From: Bacillota bacterium
Lineage (GTDB): Bacteria > Bacillota > Limnochordia > Darwinibacteriales > Darwinibacteriaceae
Direction of reading: 5' to 3'
Assembly (NCBI GenBank): GCA_012837385.1
Contig: DURH01000001.1
Span: forward strand, 65,349 to 129,348
Length of the DNA stretch: 64,000 nt
The notes under the pieces are model-generated. The model had not been told where the DNA came from. It saw only the letters and a list, made by a program, of their open reading frames with translations, and made no database searches. Shown here in pieces: positions 8,747 to 17,248 of this stretch (positions are counted from its first letter, which is position 1; each line of letters opens with the position of its first letter). The translations under genes and the position numbers were made by a program.

Positions 8747-9224
8747 AGTAGCCCATTTCCTTCAGGATTCTCGCCAGGGTACTCAGTCTTTCGCCAATCA
8801 ACTCACCGTCCCGGGCCAGTGCATCCAGGAAGAGCTTGATATCTTCGTCAATCTGCTCATTTTCGGTGCACACTTCCACAGTCATGGCGTCGCCCTGCAA
8901 GCCGACCCTGTCAATAACGGGATTCTCAGGATCATAGAACTTTTCGAACCGATAGGCTCCGTCGAAATAGAGTTTGGCCCGGCAGACCAAAATAGCCAGA
9001 TCCAGCACCCTGTGCAGCGGCAGTTCCTCGGACTGGCGGGACCAGCGTTCACCTGTGTGGCGCCAGACCTTGGCTGAGATATCTACCCGGCCTCGATCAT
9101 TCCATTGAGCCAAGCCCAAAGACAAGCCTTTGGCATCGGAGTCGTAGGCACTCCTTCCGTCAATATTGCTGTAATCCTGGGCTACAACAACTGGTTTGTG
9201 CTTAAGCGTAGTTGGTATCTTCAT
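8745..9224 (-). CDS. Conserved hypothetical protein (possibly DUF6530)
   Basis: A 159-residue soluble protein with no signal peptide or membrane segment. It opens MKIPTTLKHKPVVVAQDYSN and contains the strongly conserved-looking stretch KGLSLGLAQWNDRG followed by DISAKVWRHTGERWSRQSEE. From memory this resembles a family of about 160 residues in Firmicutes (I believe DUF6530), but this is not certain and no activity is known to me. GAGGAGGATATAA precedes the ATG. It is a single gene with its own strong promoter and operator-like repeats, so it is probably switched by a dedicated regulator that is not next to it. Confidence 0.7.
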   Translation of the reverse strand: MKIPTTLKHKPVVVAQDYSNIDGRSAYDSDAKGLSLGLAQWNDRGRVDISAKVWRHTGERWSRQSEELPLHRVLDLAILVCRAKLYFDGAYRFEKFYDPENPVIDRVGLQGDAMTVEVCTENEQIDEDIKLFLDALARDGELIGERLSTLARILKEMGY

Positions 9225-9255
9225 TTATATCCTCCTCTAGACTTCGTAGTCTTCC

Positions 9256-9292
9256 AAATCAGTGATGTAGTAAATCAGTAAATCACTAATTT
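9256..9292 (-). promoter_or_regulatory. Operator-like inverted repeat downstream of the -10
   Basis: AAATCAGTGAT (9256-9266) and ATCACTAATTT (9282-9292) form an inverted repeat matching at 10 of 11 positions. The 15-base centre contains the direct repeat AGTAAATC AGTAAATC. It lies at the start of transcription of the minus-strand gene, a good place for a repressor. Confidence 0.6.
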
Positions 9293-9293
9293 C

Positions 9294-9322
9294 AGCATAA
9301 CCTGCCGTTGGATTCTTGTCAA
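9294..9322 (-). promoter_or_regulatory. Sigma-A promoter of the conserved hypothetical gene
   Basis: Minus strand: TTGACA (9322-9317), 17-base spacer, TATGCT (9299-9294). The -35 is perfect. Confidence 0.8.
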
Positions 9323-9420
9323 GCCCTCAAGTGCTGCTCCCTAGACCATTCGTTCTAGGCAGGAAGTGATGCCGAGTTAGAGAAGATATGTAGAAAATGA
9401 TTAGGGGAGTGATAAAAAAG

Positions 9421-9762
9421 ATGAAACAAATCGCAATCGTCAGCTTCCAAGGTGAGATGCCTTGCTTTGTTCATGCTCTCCTCAATACTTGGAACTACCA
9501 TGTTAAGGGGTATGAAGTGGCGCTGATCGTGGAAGGGGCTTCCACCGCGCGTCTGGCTGATATCGCCAAGTCACCCCAAGCGGGGCTGTGGGAGAAGATC
9601 AGAGGGCAGGGACTGATCAAGTCTGTCTGCAAAGCCTGCGCCGCCCAGATGGGAACGCTTCAGGAAGCTGAAGCCCAGGGTTTGCCCATCGATGCAGCCC
9701 TGTCAGGCCATTCTGATTTGGAGGCCTTCACCGCCCAAGGATTCGAGATCATTCTGTTCTAA
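9421..9762 (+). CDS. DsrE-like cytoplasmic protein
   Basis: A 113-residue protein of the DsrE/DsrF-like fold. It opens KQIAIVSFQGEMPCFVHALLN and has a conserved GLIKSVCKACAAQMGT segment with two cysteines, then ends GHSDLEAFTAQGFEIILF. Proteins of this subgroup are small, cytoplasmic and of unclear function; the cysteine could act in sulfur or redox transfer. The ATG at 9421 is taken as start, after AGGGGAG at 9403-9409; GTG 9409 or ATG 9397 are alternatives. It is twelve bases from the RocB-like gene and probably co-transcribed with it. Confidence 0.75.
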   Translation: MKQIAIVSFQGEMPCFVHALLNTWNYHVKGYEVALIVEGASTARLADIAKSPQAGLWEKIRGQGLIKSVCKACAAQMGTLQEAEAQGLPIDAALSGHSDLEAFTAQGFEIILF

Positions 9763-9774
9763 AGGGGGAAATCC

Positions 9775-11430
9775 ATGTACCTGCCTTGCTTCGATGATGT
9801 CAAAAAACTCACCGAGGAACTGGTCAAGATTCCCAGCATAGTGAAGACCAGCGGCGAAGCAGACTGCGCCCGTAGAATCCATCAGTTTTACCGCAGCCTT
9901 CCCTATTTTCAGCGGAATCCTGAATACCTGTGGCTGCAGCGCACAGAGGATGACGAGATCGAGAGGTACAATGTGCTGGCTATGGTCAAGGGGACGAAAG
10001 GAGGTTCCAGGCGCACAATCATCCTCATGGGCCACTTAGACACGGTGGGAGTGGATGATTTCGGGAACATAAAGGAGTACGCCTTCGAACCAGAGCGGCT
10101 GCCCCAACATTTGCGCCAGATGGACCTAGGGGAAGATGTCCAGAAAGACTTGGACTCTGGAGAGTATATGTTTGGGCGGGGAGCCTTGGATATGAAATCG
10201 GGTATAGCTGGGCATATGTGGCTCATGCGCTACTTCTCAGAACACCCCGAAGAGCTGGACGGTAACATCATTGCCATTGCCGAGTGTGATGAGGAAGACA
10301 ACTCCCATGGCATCATCTCTGCTTTAAAGGCCCTAAAACAGTGGAAGGCTGAGCATGATTTGGAGTTTGCTGCCGCCATCAACGCGGATTATTCTACACC
10401 CTATCACGATCTGGATCCCAACCGCTATGTCTACTTCGGCACCATTGGCAAGCTCCTGCCCACATTTTATGTGGTGGGGAAGGAGACCCATGTGGGGCAG
10501 GCCTTCGGAGGGCTGAACCCCAATCTGCTGGTGGCTGAACTCACTCGGCTTATTGAGCTGAATCCCGATCTCTGCGATGAAGCCCAGGGTGAAGTGACCA
10601 TTCCTCCTGCCACACTGAAACAGGGGGATTTTAAGGATACCTATACTGTGCAGACGCCCATTGCGGCATACGCTTATTATAATGTTTTCACCCACAGTAT
10701 GAGCCCTAGGGAGATCATGCTGAGAATGAAGGAGAAGGCGGTTGAGGCCTTCGATAATGTGGTTCGGTATACCAATGAGGCCTACCAGGCATTCTGCCAG
10801 CGCAGCGGGCATGTGTATACCCAGCTGCCCTGGAAAACCAGGGTGTACACTTGGGAGGAGTTCTACGCTGATTTGGCGCAGGCTCATGGCGACAAGTTTA
10901 TCCATTATCTGCAGGAATTCAGTCTGGATCTGCACAGGAAGAACCCTGCCATGGACCTCAGGGATTTCAATGTGAGGATTGTGGAGGAAGCCTGGAAGTG
11001 GGCAAAGGATCAGAGCCCGACCATTATTGTGTTCAACTCATCCACCTTCTTTGCTAGAATAGAGATGACCGGCCGGGACGAAGCGGAAAGAAAGCTGCTG
11101 GACAGCGTGGAGCAGGCGGTGGCGGAGGTGCAGCGGTATTCGGAGCGGCCCATAGTCACCAAGATGTTCTACCCCTATATCTCCGATGCCAGCTTTATGG
11201 CCCTCGGTGATCGAGAGGAAGAGCTTGACGCTTTGGAGAACAACACGCCTGCCTGGGGCATTAAGTACACTCATCCCATCGGGGATATTGCTGCCATCAA
11301 TGTGCCGGTAGTAAACATAGGGACCTACGGCAAAGACGGCCATAAGCTCACCGAACGGGTACACATGCGGCACACTTTCGAGATTGTGCCTAACATTACA
11401 TTCAACACGATCAAGAAGCTGCTGGGCTAA
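9775..11430 (+). CDS. RocB-like M20 family metallohydrolase
   Basis: A 551-residue M20/M25/M40 peptidase-fold enzyme. The metal ligands are visible in LMGHLDTVG, GRGALDMKSG and AECDEEDNSHG. Length and the large C-terminal part match RocB, an amidohydrolase linked to arginine use in Bacillus, more closely than the 380-residue amidohydrolases. AAAGGGGG precedes the ATG. It lies between a DsrE-like gene and an MFS transporter and is probably an operon with both. It likely hydrolyses a small amide or peptide in the cytoplasm; the true substrate is unknown and RocB itself is poorly characterised. Confidence 0.88.
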   Translation: MYLPCFDDVKKLTEELVKIPSIVKTSGEADCARRIHQFYRSLPYFQRNPEYLWLQRTEDDEIERYNVLAMVKGTKGGSRRTIILMGHLDTVGVDDFGNIKEYAFEPERLPQHLRQMDLGEDVQKDLDSGEYMFGRGALDMKSGIAGHMWLMRYFSEHPEELDGNIIAIAECDEEDNSHGIISALKALKQWKAEHDLEFAAAINADYSTPYHDLDPNRYVYFGTIGKLLPTFYVVGKETHVGQAFGGLNPNLLVAELTRLIELNPDLCDEAQGEVTIPPATLKQGDFKDTYTVQTPIAAYAYYNVFTHSMSPREIMLRMKEKAVEAFDNVVRYTNEAYQAFCQRSGHVYTQLPWKTRVYTWEEFYADLAQAHGDKFIHYLQEFSLDLHRKNPAMDLRDFNVRIVEEAWKWAKDQSPTIIVFNSSTFFARIEMTGRDEAERKLLDSVEQAVAEVQRYSERPIVTKMFYPYISDASFMALGDREEELDALENNTPAWGIKYTHPIGDIAAINVPVVNIGTYGKDGHKLTERVHMRHTFEIVPNITFNTIKKLLG

Positions 11431-11453
11431 AGCAGTGGGAAAAGGGGTTTGTT

Positions 11454-12641
11454 GTGACGGCTCTTCTCATCATCATCTATATCGCCTTTATCAGCCTGGG
11501 GCTGCCCGACTCTGTGCTGGGCAGTGCCTGGCCTGTCATCAGGCTTGATTTATCCGCGCCAGTGAGTTTAGTAGGATACGTGGCAATGACTATCAGCGCT
11601 GGCACAGTGGTTTCCAGTCTGCTCAGCAATAGGATGGTGGCACGTTTTGGCACTGCCAAGGTGACCACCGTTAGTGTGTTAATGACTGCCGTGGGCCTTG
11701 TAGGGTACTCCTTGGCAGGCCAAGCCGCCTGGCTTTTTCTCTGGGCTATACCCCTGGGGTTAGGGGCAGGAAGTGTGGATGCAGCTCTCAACAACTTCGT
11801 AGCCCTGCATTACAAGTCCATGCATATGAACTGGCTGCACTGCTTCTGGGGAGTGGGGGCGACCGCCGGCCCCATCATTATGTCTTTCTTCCTTGCCAAT
11901 GGCCGGGGCTGGCGCACGGGGTACGGGGTGATTGCTGGTCTGCAGTTCGCTTTGGTCTTGGTGCTGTTTGCATCCCTTCGGCTGTGGCAGGGCAGAGATC
12001 AGGCAGCCGGCTCTAAGGATGGCGGGAGTCCAGTTGTGTCCAATCGTGAGGCGCTGGGTGTGCCCCTTGTGAAGCTGGCACTGGTGTCCTTTGCCTGCTT
12101 TAGCATCACTGAAGCAACTACTGGGCTGTGGAGCAGCAGCTACCTGGTTGGGGTACACGGTATGGCACCCGCGGCAGCAGCCCGCTGGACCGCCTCATTC
12201 TATGGGGGCATTACCGTGGGGCGCCTGCTGTCTGGATTCCTATCTATGAAACTGAAGAACGCAGCCCTGATCCGCGGAGGGCAGCTGGTCTGCGTGGCAG
12301 GGGCAGTTCTGCTCATGCTGCCGGTCCCTGTTCAACTTTCTGCCTGCGGGATTGTTCTGATCGGTTTGGGGACAGCCCCTATCTTTCCAGCAATGCTCCA
12401 CGAAACGCCCAATCGCTTTGGAGCAGCCGCCTCTGGCGCCATTATGGGTCTGCAGATGGCCGTGGCTTATGCTGGGGGGACCCTAGGCTCTCCGCTCTTT
12501 GGGTTCTTGGCCTCCGTCACTTCGCTGAACCTGCTGCCCTATTATGTACTGGCAGCCGTGGTGACGATGCTGGCTGCCTCGGAGCTGCTCAATGGACGCC
12601 TAGAGGGCCGCAGACCAGTATGGATGACAGGCAAAAACTAA
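11454..12641 (+). CDS. Major facilitator superfamily transporter
   Basis: A 395-residue membrane protein with about twelve hydrophobic segments. The cytoplasmic loop SNRMVARFGTAKVTT between the second and third segments is the MFS motif region. It starts at GTG 11454 behind AAAGGGG, 23 bases after the RocB-like gene, and ends in an intrinsic terminator. The set resembles sugar/proton MFS members with the conserved GLGAGSVDAALNNF stretch (FucP/YfkF-like group). It may move the substrate or product of the neighbouring hydrolase; that is inferred from position only. Confidence 0.85.
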   Translation: MTALLIIIYIAFISLGLPDSVLGSAWPVIRLDLSAPVSLVGYVAMTISAGTVVSSLLSNRMVARFGTAKVTTVSVLMTAVGLVGYSLAGQAAWLFLWAIPLGLGAGSVDAALNNFVALHYKSMHMNWLHCFWGVGATAGPIIMSFFLANGRGWRTGYGVIAGLQFALVLVLFASLRLWQGRDQAAGSKDGGSPVVSNREALGVPLVKLALVSFACFSITEATTGLWSSSYLVGVHGMAPAAAARWTASFYGGITVGRLLSGFLSMKLKNAALIRGGQLVCVAGAVLLMLPVPVQLSACGIVLIGLGTAPIFPAMLHETPNRFGAAASGAIMGLQMAVAYAGGTLGSPLFGFLASVTSLNLLPYYVLAAVVTMLAASELLNGRLEGRRPVWMTGKN

Positions 12642-12667
12642 AGGAGAGCTGAACGCTCTCCTTTTTT
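12641..12667 (+). terminator. Bidirectional intrinsic terminator
   Basis: AAGGAGAGC and GCTCTCCTT form a nine-pair stem with a five-base loop, then TTTTTTG. The minus strand also runs into a T-rich stretch, so it probably ends both the MFS gene and the convergent SIMPL gene. Confidence 0.88.
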
Positions 12668-12681
12668 GTCTTATGCACGTT

Positions 12682-13401
12682 TTAGAACGTGAATTCCATT
12701 TGCACAGTGGCGCTGACCTCTACATCGCCGGCGGTAATGCTGGTTCCTGCTGAAGCCTCAGCCCTGTAAGCTACAGCGCTCACCAGGGGAGCATATGAGC
12801 TGTAGCTTTCGCTCATGTTTACCAGGGCGCCGAGGGTCAAGCCTGCAGCTTCTGCCATGGCCTCGGCTTTGGCCATTCCCTGGCGAACAGCATTCTTCAG
12901 GGCTTCTAGCTGCATGGCCTGCTTGTCCTCCACATCAAAGGTGATGCCCTGGACTTGGTTAGCCCCCGCCTTTACTGCTCGGTCCACGATCTCTCCGATG
13001 CTGTCCAGATCTCTAGTGGTGATGTTGATGCGGTTTGTCACCCAGTACGTGGTAACTGTTTCTTCTTTGTCTGTGCCGCGGTTGATCACCTGAGTGGAAC
13101 CGTAAATGTTGTAGCCGCTGGTGGCCAGTTCTTTTTCGGTCAGTCCCAGTTCCTCTAAGGCGGCCAGCACCTGTGCCATGAGGTTGGCGTTTTCTTGGGC
13201 AGCCTTGTCTGCTGAGAGATCTTGAGTCTCAACTCCTAAGGTGATGTAGGCGATATCGGGGGTGGCTGTAACTACCGCCGTACCAGTGACCTGGATGCTC
13301 GCCGGCTGCGAGTTGGCCAGAGCGGTGTGCGGCAGCAGGGCTCCCACAAGAAGCACCAGCAAGAGTACGGAGGCCATTCTTGGCAATAGGTATTTACGCA
13401 T
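12682..13401 (-). CDS. SIMPL-domain (DUF541) secreted or periplasm-side protein
   Basis: A 239-residue protein with an N-terminal signal peptide (RKYLLPRMASVLLLVLLVGA...ALA) and one SIMPL/DUF541 domain (SIQVTGTAVVTATPDIAYITLGVETQ ... VEVSATVQMEFTF, seen in parts). Family members are exported and have been linked to oxidative stress and to signalling partners; the biochemical role is unclear. The ATG at 13401 is chosen because GGAAG stands six bases before it. The ECF-type promoter upstream (13445-13471) is nearly identical to that of the ECF sigma operon at 7.9 kb, which makes this gene a likely envelope-stress target. Confidence 0.87.
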   Translation of the reverse strand: MRKYLLPRMASVLLLVLLVGALLPHTALANSQPASIQVTGTAVVTATPDIAYITLGVETQDLSADKAAQENANLMAQVLAALEELGLTEKELATSGYNIYGSTQVINRGTDKEETVTTYWVTNRINITTRDLDSIGEIVDRAVKAGANQVQGITFDVEDKQAMQLEALKNAVRQGMAKAEAMAEAAGLTLGALVNMSESYSSYAPLVSAVAYRAEASAGTSITAGDVEVSATVQMEFTF

Positions 13402-13444
13402 GTCCATCTTCCTTTCTTGGCAAGTTAAACTTGCTTTCACTTCA

Positions 13445-13471
13445 TATATCCTTCGAGGGAGGAAAAAGTTT
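13445..13471 (-). promoter_or_regulatory. ECF-type promoter of the SIMPL-domain gene
   Basis: Minus strand: AATAAACTTTTTCCTC with the -35 core AAAC at 13471-13468, 17-base spacer, then GATATA (13450-13445). It matches the sigma-operon promoter at 7868-7894 in sequence and spacing, including a downstream AAGTGAA. Confidence 0.72.
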
Positions 13472-13590
13472 ATTGATCCCAGAAGAATTTTTCGCCGCCA
13501 CAGGGGTGGAAGATAGCCAGAGGACAAGGCCGAAAAAACCGTTGTAAGCGGGAAAATATACTGATAAACTAGACTGAAGGGGTGAGGCCC

Positions 13591-14664
13591 ATGTCTACTG
13601 AGAAACGCAAGCAGTTCATCATCAACGTATCCTATTTTTTGATTATAATCGGCATTGCCTACATAGTGATTAAGTATCTGCTTGGTTTGGTCACCCCATT
13701 CTTGGTTGGTTTCGTGGTGGCCGTTATGCTGCAGAAGGTGATCAATACCCTTGCTGTCAAGCTCAGGCTGCCCAAAAAGCTATCCGCGGTCTTTTCGGTG
13801 TTGGTGTTTTACCTGGTGCTGGGTTTTCTCCTCTTCTGGCTGGCCATGAGTATTATCGCCGGGGCGAAAGATCTTGTGGAACGGCTGCCAGGGATCTATA
13901 CCAGGGATATCGAGCCCGTGATTATGGAGGTTTTTATGGCCATTGAACGGCTGATGGCCAGGTTTGACCTGACCATGGTGCAGTTCTTAGAGGACTTCCA
14001 TATCACTTTATCACAGTCCATCGGCAAAATTGTCTCTGAAATGTCCTCCGTAGCCATTGCCACGATAACCTCCGCGGTGTCACTGGTGCCCCGCATGTTC
14101 TTGGGCATAGTGCTGTCTGTGATTTCATCGGTGTTTTTCGCCATGGATTTTGAGATGGTGATGTCTTTCCTAACAGACCTGCTTCCCCAGAAATGGCGGA
14201 GTTACAGTGGGGAAATGCGCAGCTTTTCTTCAAACATTTTGGGCAAGTATATTAAGTCGTACATCCTCATTATGCTGATCACCTTTACAGAGGTGGCCAT
14301 CGGCCTTTCCATCCTCAGGGTCAATAATGCCATACCCATTGCTGCTTTTACTGCGGTGGTAGATATTCTGCCCGTTTTAGGCACAGGTGCCATTCTGATA
14401 CCCTGGGGATTGTTTAATCTGGCAAAAGGCAATCTCTTTTTGGGGCTGGGGCTGCTAGTGCTCTATGTAGTGATCACCATCATCCGCAATGTGCTCGAGC
14501 CCCGCTTGGTGGGGCAGCAGATCGGTCTCCATCCCATTGTGATGCTGCTCTGTATGTATGTAGGCGTGAGGCTTTTTGGAGTAGTGGGGTTGTTCGCCCT
14601 ACCCATCAGCATTTTGGTTGTTAAGTACTTCTATGAGCACGGAAGAATCGATCCAACGCCTTAG
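13591..14664 (+). CDS. AI-2E family membrane protein, YtvI-like
   Basis: A 357-residue polytopic protein of the AI-2E/UPF0118 family. The features match the sporulation-associated YtvI group: paired N-terminal helices (LVTPFLVGFVVAVMLQKVIN), the LPKKLSAVFSVLVFYLV stretch, a long amphipathic middle part and the C-terminal PRLVGQQIGLHPIVMLLCMY. The ATG at 13591 follows AAGGGGTG at 13576-13583; the GTG at 13582 is part of that site. YtvI is found in spore-formers, which supports a spore-forming lineage, but its function is unknown. It is 17 bases upstream of the drug-type ABC pair. Confidence 0.82.
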   Translation: MSTEKRKQFIINVSYFLIIIGIAYIVIKYLLGLVTPFLVGFVVAVMLQKVINTLAVKLRLPKKLSAVFSVLVFYLVLGFLLFWLAMSIIAGAKDLVERLPGIYTRDIEPVIMEVFMAIERLMARFDLTMVQFLEDFHITLSQSIGKIVSEMSSVAIATITSAVSLVPRMFLGIVLSVISSVFFAMDFEMVMSFLTDLLPQKWRSYSGEMRSFSSNILGKYIKSYILIMLITFTEVAIGLSILRVNNAIPIAAFTAVVDILPVLGTGAILIPWGLFNLAKGNLFLGLGLLVLYVVITIIRNVLEPRLVGQQIGLHPIVMLLCMYVGVRLFGVVGLFALPISILVVKYFYEHGRIDPTP

Positions 14665-14681
14665 GGTACAGGAGGTGTCCC

Positions 14682-15596
14682 GTGGAGAAGATCATTGAGG
14701 TTCGGGGTTTGGTTAAATCCTATGGTGAGATTGAAGCAGTGCGGGGTATCGACTTCTATGTGGAAAGGGGCAGGCTTTTCGCCTTTTTGGGGCCCAACGG
14801 GGCTGGGAAATCCACCACGGTGGAGATTCTGAGCACAGCACTCAAAAAGGATGCCGGGGAGGTAGTGATCAACGGTTTTACCCTGGGGAGAGAGGATGAT
14901 GAGATTCGTTCCTCCATGGGCGTAGTCTTCCAAGGGAACTTCCTAGACGATCGCCTCACAGTGCGGGGAAATTTGCTGACCAGGGGAAGCTTTTACGGAC
15001 TGAAGGGAAAAGAGCTGGAGGAGGCGGTGGAGCAGGCTGCGTATGAAGCAGCTGCCCTAGATTTCATGGAACAGCGCTATGGAAGCCTCTCTGGCGGACA
15101 GCGCAGGCGGGCGGATTTGGCCAGGGCCCTGGTTAACCGGCCCAAGATTCTGTTTCTTGATGAACCCACCACGGGCCTTGACGCCCAAACTCGGCGCAGC
15201 GTGTGGGAGTATATCCGCCGCATGCAGGAGCAAAGAGATATGACCGTTTTCCTTACCACCCACTACATGGAGGAAGCGGCACAGGCAGATTATGTACTTG
15301 TCATCGATCATGGGCTCATCGCGGCTAAAGGCACGCCTGCTCAGCTGAAGGAGGCCTATGCATCTGACCAGCTTAGGTTGTATTCCTCTAGGGTGGAAGA
15401 GATCACAGCTATCCTTAGGGAGATGGGCCTAAACTTTGAACAGCGGGCCGGTTTTGTGACCGCATCCATTCCCACAACGCTCCAGGCGCTGCCCATTGTA
15501 GAGCGCTGCCGAGATTACCTTTCTGGCTTTGAGGTCCTCCAGGGCACCATGGATGATGCGTTTCTCGCCATTACTGGGAAGGAGATCCGCTCATGA
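14682..15596 (+). CDS. ABC exporter ATPase, DrrA-like
   Basis: A 304-residue ATPase with Walker A LGPNGAGKSTT, signature LSGGQRRRADLARALV and Walker B LFLDEPTTGLDAQTRR. The extended C-terminal segment of about 80 residues is typical of DrrA/daunorubicin-type exporters. It starts at GTG 14682 behind AGGAGGTGTCCC, and its stop overlaps the permease start as ATGA. It should power export of a hydrophobic compound through the next gene product. The substrate is not evident. Confidence 0.88.
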   Translation: MEKIIEVRGLVKSYGEIEAVRGIDFYVERGRLFAFLGPNGAGKSTTVEILSTALKKDAGEVVINGFTLGREDDEIRSSMGVVFQGNFLDDRLTVRGNLLTRGSFYGLKGKELEEAVEQAAYEAAALDFMEQRYGSLSGGQRRRADLARALVNRPKILFLDEPTTGLDAQTRRSVWEYIRRMQEQRDMTVFLTTHYMEEAAQADYVLVIDHGLIAAKGTPAQLKEAYASDQLRLYSSRVEEITAILREMGLNFEQRAGFVTASIPTTLQALPIVERCRDYLSGFEVLQGTMDDAFLAITGKEIRS

Positions 15597-16441
15597 CTAC
15601 TTTGGCCATTCGCAATTTGAAGATCTTTTTTCGGGACCGGGCTTCGGTATTTTTTTCGCTTTTGGCGGTCTTGATCATCATTGGGCTTTACGCCGCGTTT
15701 TTGGGAGATACCTTGGTGAGAGGGATGCCGGATGTGCCAGGTGCCAGGTTTCTGATGGACAGCTGGATTATGGCTGGGCTCTTGGCGGTAACCTCCCTGA
15801 CTTCCACCATGGGAGCTGCCGGTGTGGTGGTGGAAGACCGAGCCCGCGGCATTGCTAAGGATTTTCAGTGCTCGCCCCTGAAGAAAAGCACTATAGTGGC
15901 AGGCTATCTTCTGGCCGCCATTTTGGTTGGGCTCATTATGACTACAGTCGCGCTTATCGCAGCCCAGGTTTATATAGTCGCCAGCGGTGGGAAGCTGCTG
16001 CCCCTGGCGGCTCTGCTTAAAACTGTGGGACTGATTGTGCTTTCCACCATAGCCAGCGGTAGTCTGGTCTTCTTCCTAACCTCCTTTCTGAAGACCCCCA
16101 ATGCCTTTGGAGTGGCCAGTACAGTAATTGGCACCCTGGCAGGTTTTCTAATGGGCATTTATGTGCCCGTCAGTGTTCTCCCCAGCACTGTTCAGGTTGT
16201 GGTGAAGGCCTTTCCCATCTCCCATGCCGCGGTGCTGCTGCGCCAAGTGATGATGGAGGTCCCCCTGGCGGAAACATTTGCAGCGGCCCCAGCTGGCACC
16301 GCAGCGCGCTTCCAGGAAGAACTGGGGGTAATCTACAAAGTCGGCGATTACACACTGAGTCCCGCGCACAGCGCGGCGGTTCTAGTGCTGAGCGCGGTGG
16401 TCTTTTTTGCCCTCGCGGTTCGGCGTATGATGAAAGAATGA
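15593..16441 (+). CDS. ABC-2 type permease, DrrB-like
   Basis: A 282-residue membrane protein with six predicted helices in the ABC-2 arrangement: an N-terminal cytoplasmic segment (AIRNLKIFFRDRASV), a first helix, then the conserved EDRARGIAKDFQCSPLK loop and later helices. It overlaps the ATPase gene by four bases. With the ATPase it forms a two-gene exporter. The monophosphatase gene follows after 22 bases, so the transcript may continue. Confidence 0.86.
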   Translation: MTTLAIRNLKIFFRDRASVFFSLLAVLIIIGLYAAFLGDTLVRGMPDVPGARFLMDSWIMAGLLAVTSLTSTMGAAGVVVEDRARGIAKDFQCSPLKKSTIVAGYLLAAILVGLIMTTVALIAAQVYIVASGGKLLPLAALLKTVGLIVLSTIASGSLVFFLTSFLKTPNAFGVASTVIGTLAGFLMGIYVPVSVLPSTVQVVVKAFPISHAAVLLRQVMMEVPLAETFAAAPAGTAARFQEELGVIYKVGDYTLSPAHSAAVLVLSAVVFFALAVRRMMKE

Positions 16442-16463
16442 GTGAATCTAGGAGGTACTGTAA

Positions 16464-17225
16464 TTGATCGAAGCTGTAAAGGAAATAGCTCTAGCCGCAG
16501 GAGAAATCCTAATGGAAAAACTGCTTACGGGAGTTTCGGTTCAGGCCAAGGGGAGCATAGACCTGGTTACAGATGCTGACCAGGCCTCAGAGGCGTTTGT
16601 CGTGAGAGAACTGCGCAAAAGATTCCCTGAGCATGGCATTCTCGCGGAGGAAGGTGCCCGCCGGGAAGGTGCAGGTGAGTATCTGTGGGTGATCGATCCC
16701 CTGGATGGCACCACCAATTTCGCCCACGGTTTCCCCTACTTCTGCGTCTCTATTGGGCTGGTCCAGGGAGATGAGACCGTTTTAGCAGTTGTTTACGACC
16801 CTGTGCGCAGGGAGTGTTTTGCTGCGGAAAAGGGAAGCGGCGCTTACTTGAACGGCAGACGGCTCACAGTGTCCAAGACCGACACTGTGCACAGGAGCCT
16901 ACTGGCCACAGGCTTCCCCTATGATATTGCAACAACGTCCCGGAACAACTTGGAAGCCTTCAGCAGGGTGAATAAGGCTTCCCAAGGAGTGCGCTCTTTG
17001 GGAGCGGCCGCGCTGGATCTCTGCCAGGTAGCGGCCGGGCGTCTGGATGCCTTTTGGGAACTCTCGCTGCGGCCCTGGGATCTGGCCGCGGGAAGCCTGA
17101 TGGTGCAGGAGGCTCAAGGTACAGTCACCGGATGCGCGGGGGAGAAATTCAGTCCCCTGGGCCATGACGTCTGTGCGTCCAATGGATTCATTCATGAGGA
17201 ACTTCTGCAGCTGATCAAGCTGTAG
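16464..17225 (+). CDS. Inositol monophosphatase family phosphatase
   Basis: A 253-residue Mg2+-dependent phosphatase of the IMPase/FIG superfamily. The metal-binding motifs are GILAEEG, VIDPLDGTTNFAHG and the C-terminal LRPWDLAAGSLMVQEAQG. Such enzymes act on inositol phosphate, 3'-phosphoadenosine phosphate or sugar phosphates, and the sequence does not decide between these. It starts at TTG 16464, eight bases after AGGAGGT. It lies between the ABC pair and the DNA methyltransferase in a close-packed plus-strand run. Confidence 0.9.
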   Translation: MIEAVKEIALAAGEILMEKLLTGVSVQAKGSIDLVTDADQASEAFVVRELRKRFPEHGILAEEGARREGAGEYLWVIDPLDGTTNFAHGFPYFCVSIGLVQGDETVLAVVYDPVRRECFAAEKGSGAYLNGRRLTVSKTDTVHRSLLATGFPYDIATTSRNNLEAFSRVNKASQGVRSLGAAALDLCQVAAGRLDAFWELSLRPWDLAAGSLMVQEAQGTVTGCAGEKFSPLGHDVCASNGFIHEELLQLIKL

Positions 17226-17248
17226 CCAGGTGAGAAAGGGGTGATGGG

